A stretch of DNA of 64,000 nucleotides from an uncultured Mycoplasmataceae bacterium (GTDB lineage Bacteria > Bacillota_I > Bacilli_A > Mycoplasmatales > Hepatoplasmataceae): assembly GCA_947313745.1 (NCBI GenBank), contig CAMZNG010000008.1, forward strand, positions 1 through 64,000. The letters run 5' to 3'. This document shows, piece after piece, positions 1 through 6,859 of this stretch (positions are counted from its first letter, which is position 1; each line of letters starts with the position of its first letter). The notes beneath the pieces were generated by a model. It was not told where the DNA came from, did not search any database, and saw nothing but the letters and a program-made list of their open reading frames with translations. The position numbers and the translations under genes are program-made.

Positions 1-222
1 AACCTCTTTTTAAATGAGAAAGATTGATTAAAAGAAAATACAAAACTAGAAAATACAAAACAAAAATCATGAGCCAACAATGCAAATTTAAAAAATGGAA
101 AACTAACTACCATTCCTTATTTACCTATGTTTAATATGAAAGATAATTTTCCTAAGATAATTAAAGCTATGGAAAGAATGAAATATATTTTAATAGAAAA
201 TGAAATATATGTTATCAACTAA
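1..222 (+). CDS. C-terminal fragment of an unidentified protein
   Basis: An open frame runs from the first base of the window to a TAA at 220-222, giving 74 codons with two UGA tryptophans. The gene begins outside the window. The fragment is polar and Lys/Asn-rich at first, then has a more ordered end with the stretch LTTIPYLPMFNMKDNFPKII and a final ILIENEIYVIN. I do not recognise the family. It points toward the candidate tracrRNA. It does not look like a Cas9 C-terminus, but that cannot be excluded from so short a piece. Confidence 0.5.
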
Positions 223-341
223 GGATAATAGACAATTAACATATAAATCATAAACAAGGAAGACAATTAATCACTGTTGTAGGATAACTTACAATTATTT
301 AAGATCATAAGTAAAAAATTATTTTACAAAGAAATTTATGC

Positions 342-347
342 TATAAT
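342..347 (+). promoter_or_regulatory. Extended -10 promoter of the candidate tracrRNA
   Basis: TATAAT is preceded by TG one base upstream (TGCTATAAT), a classical extended -10 element. It predicts a start near 353-355 on the plus strand. No good -35 is visible, as expected for extended -10 promoters. There is no start codon and no reading frame downstream before the terminator, so the product is probably an untranslated RNA. Confidence 0.5.
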
Positions 348-374
348 AAAAATATCTTGGTTTTGAACTAAGGA

Positions 375-451
375 CGCTCACTATTATCAACCAACCATTG
401 AAAAAGTATAAAGTGTTTAAATATTGTTCGCTCACAATTATCAACCAATCA
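375..451 (+). repeat. Two direct copies of a CRISPR-repeat-related block, 54 bp apart
   Basis: Copy 1 begins at 375 and copy 2 at 429. They share CGCTCAC and ATTATCAACCAA, separated by one variable base, then a C/T variation (CCAACCA against CCAATCA). The 15-base core ATTATCAACCAACCA (383-397) recurs exactly at 2894-2908, just upstream of cas1. The 54-base spacing is too short for a normal 36-base repeat plus 30-base spacer, which argues against an ordinary array. Confidence 0.6.
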
Positions 452-477
452 AGATTTGGCTATACGCCGGAGGGTAC

Positions 478-513
478 GCAGGTAACCCTATTAAATCCTC
501 CTGCATTTTTTTT
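478..513 (+). terminator. Rho-independent terminator of the candidate tracrRNA
   Basis: GCAGG (478-482) pairs with CCTGC (500-504), followed by A and eight T. A competing pairing, GGAGG (469-473) with CCTCC (497-501), and a nested GGGTAC/GTAACCC stem are also possible, so the 3' end is strongly structured. Confidence 0.6.
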
Positions 514-520
514 ATGCAAA

Positions 521-550
521 TTTTGAAAAATAAAGAGGCCATAAGCCTCT
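521..550 (-). terminator. Terminator of the cas1-cas2-csn2 unit
   Basis: On the minus strand, just past the csn2 stop codon, AGAGGC and GCCTCT form a hairpin with a five-base loop (534-550), followed by TTATTTTT. It ends the cas transcript before it runs into the convergent RNA unit. Confidence 0.6.
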
Positions 551-560
551 ATTCCTTTCA

Positions 561-1616
561 TTAACCAAGATATTTTTCTAAAATATATTTTCCTATTTTA
601 GAAAGATTATTCTTGTATTCCACTTTATTTATCTTTAGGGATTCTTTATTACTTAATAAATATGAATATGCTGCTATATACATAGCTTCGCTTAAATATG
701 ATAAATCAATAATTCCATCTTCAGATGAAATGCATTGTTCAATTATATTTTTCAATACATTAGAAAATACAATTGAATGTTTTTTAATATCATCATCTTC
801 CACAAGATATTGTGAATTAACTTCATACTTGTCAAAGTCTTTTGCCTCTCCATCATAATCTTTCATCAAAACATATTTTTTAATTATTGTTTCATTGAAA
901 ATTAATTTATATAAAACATCATTGTGAAGATAATTGAAAGATTTCATTAAATTGAAGTCTTGTCTTAAGAAGTTAGTTTTTCTAGTTAATAATATTATGA
1001 TATTATTCTTTTTTAATTTATCTATATATTTAAATATGTTGTTTCCATGATCGTTTGAAAACTCATCATAATCATTTATAATGATTATTTTATTTTTTAT
1101 TTCATCATTACCTAAAACCATATCTACAAATATTGGTTTAAGATTTCATTGGTTATATATTTTTGAAGGTATTTCATTTTCATTAGGATCTATTATCAAT
1201 AACTCAAAAAGATTATCTATTACATTACCAGGAGTTTTAATTTTATTTACCAAAGATAATGAGTAATCCTTAGACATTATTTTTGATGAAACATCCTTTG
1301 AAAAATCATTAATCCCATCACTAAATAGGGAATTAATTTCAATGTTGTTATTATCAAAATAGTCTATTGAATAACTAATAATTTTCTTTCTTAAATTTGA
1401 ACTTTTCGATAGTGTAAATTCCTTTTTCATATCAATGTTAAAGTCAATGAATAGAAGGTCATTTATTTGTTGGTTATTATCAATATAATAATTTCCTGAC
1501 TTAATAGAGCTTGACAATTCAGAAACAAATTCTTGTTGTTCTAAGTAATCTTTACATAAGATTACCGCCATATTTTTATGAAACCTAATCTTCTTTTTTA
1601 ATACTTCTATAATCAT
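561..1616 (-). CDS. csn2: CRISPR adaptation protein Csn2, long form
   Basis: Csn2 forms a ring-shaped DNA-end-binding tetramer that takes part in spacer acquisition in type II-A systems. The frame has 351 residues when the UGA at residue 157 is read as Trp, matching the longer (about 350-residue) Csn2 class rather than the 220-residue class. The N-terminal half has a hydrophobic strand followed by a degenerate nucleotide-binding loop (residues 15-35). IIIINDYDEF near residue 175 resembles the beta strand with acidic residues that takes the Walker B place. It starts four bases after the cas2 stop and is last in the cas operon, the usual type II-A position. Identity rests mainly on position and length, since Csn2 is poorly conserved. 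Confidence 0.75.
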
Positions 1617-1620
1617 AATA

Positions 1621-1929
1621 CTAAATTAAAATTAAGTTTCCTCTCTCGGTAATCTTTTCTGTTATGCTTTTTTCACCTTTGAGTAATTTCATATCTATAT
1701 ATTGTTTTTCTGTAATTGCTATGGCTCTAATATCACCTTCACTTGGAAGAATTCTTTCTACATATATAAGAATCCTATTTAGTGAATCATGATTAATACA
1801 TTGTTTTACATATACTGATTCTTGCATCATAATAAAACCTCTATTCATTAGTTGTTTTCTAAATAATGCTGCTTCTTTCATATCTTTTTTTGTTGTGGTT
1901 GGTAAATCATATAATACAATTAATCTCAT
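1621..1929 (-). CDS. cas2: CRISPR-associated endonuclease Cas2
   Basis: Cas2 forms the dimer at the centre of the Cas1-Cas2 integrase. The protein begins MRLIVLYDLPTTTKKD, with the ferredoxin-like first strand and the conserved aspartate of the Cas2 family, and has RKQLMNRGFIMMQESVYVK in the place of the family's helix-strand. The 102-residue length is typical. The start chosen at 1929 gives the standard MRLIVLYDLP beginning; an upstream in-frame ATG would add 11 residues overlapping cas1 and lacks family support. It lies ten bases after cas1 and four before csn2. Confidence 0.9.
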   Translation of the reverse strand: MRLIVLYDLPTTTKKDMKEAALFRKQLMNRGFIMMQESVYVKQCINHDSLNRILIYVERILPSEGDIRAIAITEKQYIDMKLLKGEKSITEKITERGNLILI

Positions 1930-1939
1930 AATCCTAAAG

Positions 1940-2884
1940 TTAGAATTCCGGGAATTCACCATCAGAAATTTGATTCCTTATATTATCTAAATATATAGTT
2001 GGTAGTGATAGTTGATCTACTTCACCACTCAAAAAAGATATATAACTTTTTACCATAACATCAATAGCATTTTTAATTCTAAAAGTTTTTCCATCAATAT
2101 TAACCTTCATATCTAAGATTCTTAAAATCTTTAATTTTAATGGAATTGTAAGTTCATCATCAAGTTCCATTGATAAGTGATTGGCAAGCCAATCAACGAT
2201 TGGTCTTAGCGGTTCAATAAAATCATAAGACAAATTAAAGTAATTTGTTTGTGACTTATGAAACACACCAATAGCCGGATGTAATCCATATTTAACTATG
2301 CAATTTGATATTTTGCTAGCAATTATTTTATAACCAAAATTTATAAATGAGTTTATTCCATCATCAGCAAACCTTAAAAATGACGACCCATAAATTTCTC
2401 TAAAGAATATTCTAGCTGCCATTGCTTCTCTGTTTGTTTTATCTCCTTGAGTTACGTCGCTAGTATACTTAGATAGTTTAATGGTTGTTTCCTCTTTTGC
2501 ACCAACATCTTCTAAAACAATTCGTTGGTTTTCAATTTTCTTTTGTATAAGTTGTTTATGCAATATGTTTTTTAATCTTGAATTTTGTTCTAATTGTAAA
2601 TTAAAATTTTGCAATGGTTTATGATGAGATGAAATTGGTAGCATCATTGTTGATGGAACATGTTTTGCATCAGAGATTACCAATGTTATATTCCTTTTTG
2701 ATAGTTCATTTAATGATGCAATAGTAATTAGTGATTTAATATTTTCAATAAGGATTAGATCTATTTCTTCTAGGGAAATTTTAATCGTTTCAGCATCCTT
2801 ATTGTTATAGTCTTTAAGTAGTAAAAATCCATTACCTATAGAAAATTTTTTCTCTGAGGTAATCATTATTGTTTTTCATGACAT
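1940..2884 (-). CDS. cas1: CRISPR-associated integrase Cas1 (type II-A)
   Basis: Cas1 is the metal-dependent integrase that inserts new spacers. The start is placed at 2884 rather than 2866 because it yields MSWKTIMITSEKKFSI, the classic type II Cas1 N-terminus, with Trp3 coded by UGA. The protein is then 314 residues. Active-site candidates are visible: Glu in REAMAARIFF (about 153), His in GVFHKS (about 209) and Asp/Glu in LSYDFIEPLRP (about 221). It is first in a cas1-cas2-csn2 operon. cas9, which normally precedes cas1 in type II-A, is absent: upstream comes only a 385-base non-coding stretch and then an unrelated plus-strand gene. No Shine-Dalgarno sequence precedes the start. Confidence 0.93.
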
Positions 2885-2893
2885 AATATTTTA

Positions 2894-2908
2894 ATTATCA
2901 ACCAACCA
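2894..2908 (-). repeat. Repeat-core copy in the cas1 leader
   Basis: Read in the cas1 direction this is TGGTTGGTTGATAAT, nine bases upstream of the cas1 start codon. It is exactly complementary to bases 383-397 as read in the candidate tracrRNA, and to 14 of 15 bases of the second block (437-451). It may be a stranded half repeat, a leader element or a regulatory target. Confidence 0.55.
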
Positions 2909-2911
2909 AAA

Positions 2912-2917
2912 ATTATA
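2912..2917 (-). promoter_or_regulatory. Candidate -10 box of the cas1 operon
   Basis: TATAAT on the minus strand, 27 bases before the chosen cas1 start. The predicted start of transcription is about 2905, inside or beside the repeat-core copy, so the cas1 mRNA would begin with that element. No convincing -35 box is seen. Confidence 0.4.
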
Positions 2918-3269
2918 TTTTTACTCATCAATAATAATATCTCATTTGCTTTAATAAAGTATCTTATTAGCATAATTTATTGTATAAAAAATATTTATAT
3001 TTGACACAATAGAAGAAAGAGAAGTGAATTCTATCTTATTATCAAGTTCATATTTTAATATCCTATTAGGAACCATATTCTCTGAAGATAACATAATTAT
3101 TACAACATTAAAATTACTAATAATCCACACCTATTTATTAGATGATTATTTTAACATTTCATATAATTATGTTTTAACACCTTTTATTAGAATGTTTATA
3201 TTTCATTTGGGATTAGCGATATTAAAATATTTTAAATTTAATAAATAAAATTGTATAATTTAATTAATA

Positions 3270-4088
3270 ATGAAAACAGTTAGTAAGAAAATAATACTTT
3301 TAACAATATTTTTTATTATTGGGTGCGTATTTTTAATAGGTTATAAAACTTCATTTGAAAATAATATAAATGATAAGTTTATTAAACAAAATTCAACATT
3401 GGTTAATAATGAAGAATGAGCTCAACCCAAGATAGATGATGATAATGTAATAATAGACGAAGCAAGCATAACTTCAGAAGGGTTTGATTTTGCTATTTCA
3501 ACATCCTATCTCCCAAATGATTATTTTAATGCTAATAAGGAAAATTTACCATATAGAATAGAAGTTCAATCAAGTGAAGTATCAATTTGAAATTCAAGAG
3601 TTTATAGTGAAGCACTAACAAACAATAACTTTAATGTCACAGGATTAAGTCCATCAACAACTTATCCAGAAATATCATTTGTTTTAATTGATGTACTTAC
3701 AGGAGACCCAATTGGAGATTCAGTTCCAAGTAGCAAAAATGAAATAAAAACAAAGAAATCACTTTTACTAAAGATTTCTGAAATATCATTTATACTATTC
3801 TTTGCATTATCTATAATTATTGGTATTGCACTAGTATTTAAAATAATAGATAAAAGAAGAGGCGGAGACAATTATGATTATGGAGATAATTATAGTGGAA
3901 GTGGCGGTGGCTACTATGGAGGCTTTTTAAATTATGATGATTATAGCAAACCTGCAAAACAAAAGAAACCTAAACGTCAGAAGAAAGGTAAAGGCAGCAG
4001 TGGCTATGGTGGTGGCTACGGTGGCTACGGTGGAAGTGGCGGATATTATGGTGACAATGGTGGTTACAGAAACGGCGGATGAAATTAA
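3270..4088 (+). CDS. Membrane protein with FN3-like domain and Gly/Tyr-rich cytoplasmic tail
   Basis: 272 residues. An N-terminal hydrophobic segment (residues 6-25) is followed by an outside domain (about 60-165) whose pattern, including LSPSTTYPEISFVLID, resembles fibronectin type III. A second hydrophobic helix (about 175-195) is followed by a positively charged stop (KIIDKRR). The last 75 residues are a low-complexity tail rich in Gly, Tyr, Ser and Lys. The expected topology puts this tail in the cytoplasm. Similar Asn/Tyr-rich tails occur at the other termini of the proteins at 60533 and 63224. TATAAT (3254-3259) ends ten bases before the ATG and no ribosome site is seen, so the mRNA may be leaderless. 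The function is unknown. Confidence 0.75.
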
Positions 4089-4112
4089 AACAAAGCATTT
4101 CTTTGTTTTTTC
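4088..4112 (+). terminator. Terminator after the 3270 membrane gene
   Basis: AAACAAAG pairs with CTTTGTTT across a five-base loop, followed by a T run. It lies directly before the mnmG promoter. Confidence 0.6.
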
Positions 4113-4132
4113 ATTTTATAATTTAAATACAC

Positions 4133-6004
4133 ATGAAAAAAATAATAATTGTTGGTGCAGGTCATGCTGGAATAGAAGCAGCACACTTTGCAAATAAACT
4201 TGGTAATGAAACGATGCTTGTAACTTTTAGTAAAAGTGATATTTCACAATTGCCTTGCAATGTTTCAATAGGTGGATCAGCAAAAGGGATTGTTGTTAAA
4301 GAACTTTTTGCTTTAGGTGGGTTAATGCCCATTGCAGCAGATGAAACTCAACTCCAAACAAAAGTTCTTAATAAATCTAAGGGACCAGCTGTTCAAGCCT
4401 TGAGAGCACAAGTAGATAAAATTAAATACCCTCAATGAATGAATAACTATATTTCTAATTCAAAAATAAAAGTCATTGAAGGAGAGGTCCTTTCCTTAAT
4501 TATTGAAGACAACCAAACAAAAGGAATAGTTTTCGCAAATGGAAAAGAACTTAGGGGAGATGCTGTAATTATTACGACAGGAACTTTTTTAAGAGCAAAA
4601 ACAATGAAAGGAACAATCATTAAGAATGAAGGTCCAGATGGTAAAAAGACAACCAAAGGAATATCAGAGCAACTTGATGATTTAGGAATAGAATTAATAA
4701 GATTAAAAACTGGTACACCACCAAGAGTAAAAAAAGAATCTATAAATTTTGATGTTCTTGAAGAGGAACCAGGATCTAGTCAACCAATTTATTTTACAGA
4801 GGATGAAAAAATAAATAAGCCTTATCAAAATATTCCTGCATGATTAGCATATACAAATAAGGATGTTCACAAAATTATTGTAGATAACTTTGATAAATCA
4901 TATTTATTTTCTGATGAGATGAATGGTAAAGGACCAAGGTATTGTCCATCCATAGAAGATAAAGTCAAAAGATTTAGTGACAAGGATAGACATCAAATAT
5001 TTTTAGAATTGGAATCTGAAGAATTAGATACTATATATTTAGCAGGGATATCTTCTTCAATGCCCAAAGATGTACAAGACAAATTTGTAAAGAAGATTAA
5101 AGGATTTGAAAATGCAATTATTTCAAAATATGCATATGCAATTGAATATGATGCAATAAACCCAACCCAACTAAAACAAACTTTAGAATTAAAAAAAATA
5201 AGTAATTTATATTTTGCTGGACAAATAAACGGAACAAGTGGATATGAAGAAGCTGCTGCTCAAGGAATGGTGGCTGCCGTTAATGCGAATAATAAATTAA
5301 AAAATAAAGATGAATTTATATTGGGTAGAAACGATGCATATATTGGAGTGATGATTGATGATATTACAACAAAAGGAATTATTGATCCATATAGACTACT
5401 ATCTTCAAGAGCTGAATATAGATTATTATTAAGAACAGACAATGCTATAAAAAGACTATATAAATATGCTTATAGTAATAGTTTAATTTCTAAGGAAAGA
5501 TATAATAAATTAGAAAAAAGATTTAAGATTCTTTCAACAATGAAAGGAAAACTATGAGATTCAAGAGCTAATGTAAATGATGAAAGATTTTCGAACCTCT
5601 TAAAAGAAAAGAAAATAAATTTAAGTGTTAATTCTATACCAATACTAGATATTATTAAAAGATCAGAATTTAATATCTTGGAACTAAAGGAAATAATAAG
5701 TGAACAAATTCCAGAATTTAGTGATTTAACTGAAAACGATATTATTACATTAGGAATTGAATTAAAATTTGAGGGATATATCCTAAAACAAGAAAAAGAA
5801 ATATCAAACTATCTTAGGTATCAAAAACTTACCCTTCCAAACAATATGGATTATGGAAAAGTTCCTAACCTAGCTCTTGAAGCAGTTGAAAAATTAAATA
5901 GTTTTATGCCAAGATCAATTCATCAAGCACAAAATATTCAAGGAATAAATCCATCAGACATTATGAATTTAGTAGCTTTTTTAAATAAAAAAACAACAAG
6001 TTAA
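4133..6004 (+). CDS. mnmG: tRNA uridine 5-carboxymethylaminomethyl modification enzyme MnmG
   Basis: MnmG (GidA) works with MnmE to modify the wobble uridine of several tRNAs using FAD, NADH and a methylene-folate. 623 residues, the normal size. The N-terminus carries the FAD-binding loop [15 protein letters not shown]. Further family motifs are [43 protein letters not shown], the Cys-containing [28 protein letters not shown] and [20 protein letters not shown]. Several tryptophans are UGA. A TATAAT (4117-4122) ends ten bases before the ATG, with no Shine-Dalgarno between, suggesting a leaderless message. Confidence 0.95.
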
Positions 6005-6023
6005 AAATATTTTTAATATTCTT

Positions 6024-6100
6024 TGGCGGGAGTGAAAGGAATCGAACCCTTAACCTGCGGTTTTGGAGACCGTTGCTCTACCTAATTGAGCTACACTCCC
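6024..6100 (-). tRNA. trnW: tRNA-Trp (anticodon CCA)
   Basis: A 77-base cloverleaf on the minus strand. The acceptor GGGAGTG (6100-6094) pairs with CACTCCC, followed by discriminator G and an encoded CCA. The anticodon loop has CCA and the T arm has GGTTCGATTCC. It reads UGG. Because UGA is also used for Trp throughout the window, a second tRNA-Trp with anticodon UCA must exist elsewhere. Confidence 0.95.
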
Positions 6101-6156
6101 ATATTTTTATTAACTTGTTGATTAGAAATTACTAATATAAATTAGTATAAACATAT

Positions 6157-6162
6157 TATAAT
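6157..6162 (+). promoter_or_regulatory. Candidate -10 box for the 6193-10291 gene pair
   Basis: TATAAT lies 31 bases upstream of the GTG start at 6193. A short inverted repeat, ACTAAT/ATTAGT (6131-6146), lies in the -35 region and could be an operator, though AT-rich palindromes arise easily here. Confidence 0.4.
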
Positions 6163-6192
6163 AGTAAAGACAAATAATTTTAAGGTGTTAAT

Positions 6193-6831
6193 GTGAAAAA
6201 AGAAAAGAAAAAATATAATACAAAAGATATGAGAGAAGCTTCATTCTCAAAAGAAACTCAAGGTAAATATAACATTCAAACCAAAAAAGAATTAAAAGAT
6301 TCTATGGCTTTTTCAAGTATGAAATTTTCAGCAGACGATGAGAAGCTTTATAAAAATTTAAATAAGTTAGGATTTTTTGAAAAGTTTGTAAAATTCTTTT
6401 TTAGGGGAACTTATAATAAAACATATGATAGAGGGGCAACAGATGCAGTTTCAATAAGTAGAAATTTAAATTCACCTTCTCCCACAACTAAAATAAGTAA
6501 AACAAAAACTAAAAACCAAGAAACAAACGAACCTAAAAAAGTTGAAAAAACTACAGAAATTAGAAAAATCATTGAAGAATCAAAAAAAGAAAAAATTGCA
6601 AATGAATCTTCTTTAACAAGAATTGAAATTAATAATAAAAAAAATAAATTAAAAAATAAACCATTTTCTAACGAGGATGATATTCATAAAACAGCAAATG
6701 ATAGATTTGCAAAAGCCGGAAATCTTGATGATAATATTATTTTTAAGGATGCCAAAGAAAATAATTCTGAAGAAGAATATTCATTGGATGATGAATTCAA
6801 TAAAAGAGCAATGAAGGTAAAAAAGAAATAA
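6193..6831 (+). CDS. Charged cytosolic protein with a DRFxKxG motif, function unknown
   Basis: 212 residues, very rich in Lys, Glu and Asn, with no signal peptide or membrane segment. The most hydrophobic part is FFEKFVKFFFRGTYNKTYD (about residues 60-78). The C-terminal part has NDRFAKAGNLDDN, closely related to the DRFSKSGH motif repeated in the next gene. The GTG start at 6193 is chosen because AAGGTG lies five bases upstream; an overlapping ATG at 6191 would give MW at the start. The gene lies 28 bases before the next, so the two are probably cotranscribed. Likely a cytoskeletal or scaffold-type protein, but this is a guess. Confidence 0.65.
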   Translation: MKKEKKKYNTKDMREASFSKETQGKYNIQTKKELKDSMAFSSMKFSADDEKLYKNLNKLGFFEKFVKFFFRGTYNKTYDRGATDAVSISRNLNSPSPTTKISKTKTKNQETNEPKKVEKTTEIRKIIEESKKEKIANESSLTRIEINNKKNKLKNKPFSNEDDIHKTANDRFAKAGNLDDNIIFKDAKENNSEEEYSLDDEFNKRAMKVKKK

Positions 6832-6859
6832 ACCATTGGTCTATCAACAAAAGAGATTT

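Larger units (their letters stand above)
354..513 (+). ncRNA. Candidate tracrRNA with two tandem anti-repeat-like segments
   Basis: A promoter at 342-347 and a terminator at 478-513 bracket about 160 bases with no reading frame, next to a type II-A adaptation module. Inside are two direct copies of a block, CGCTCAC then one variable base then ATTATCAACCAA, starting at 375 and 429. The second copy is followed by a small GGC-UAUAC-GCC hairpin (458-468) and then the terminator. That order, anti-repeat then nexus-like hairpin then terminator, is what tracrRNAs show. The first copy could be extended to a 36-base CRISPR-repeat-like unit (360-395, beginning GTTTT and ending AAC). A TATAAA at 407-412 could start a shorter RNA carrying only the second copy. 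Without cas9 or an array in view this remains an inference. A decayed mini-array is the main alternative. Confidence 0.5.
2885..3269. other. Intergenic region between cas1 and a divergent membrane gene
   Basis: This 385-base stretch holds the cas1 promoter, the 15-base copy of the repeat core, and at its right end a TATAAT (3254-3259) for the next plus-strand gene. A GTG-started plus-strand frame at 3024-3248 (74 residues, hydrophobic) has no recognisable similarity and is not called. The rest is very AT-rich with no clear structure. This is where cas9 would be expected in a canonical type II-A operon. Confidence 0.5.

Noticed and set aside
1-222. Cas9 C-terminus ending just left of the candidate tracrRNA
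   Set aside because: The 74 visible residues show no feature of a Cas9 PAM-interacting domain; too little sequence to support it.
360-450. A two-repeat CRISPR array with a 19-base spacer
   Set aside because: The repeat copies diverge in their first halves and the spacer would be too short. A tracrRNA-type unit explains the promoter, hairpin and terminator better, although a decayed array is not excluded.
3024-3248. GTG-started plus-strand frame of 74 hydrophobic residues between cas1 and the 3270 gene
   Set aside because: No recognisable similarity, weak ribosome site, and AT-rich DNA gives such hydrophobic frames by chance.
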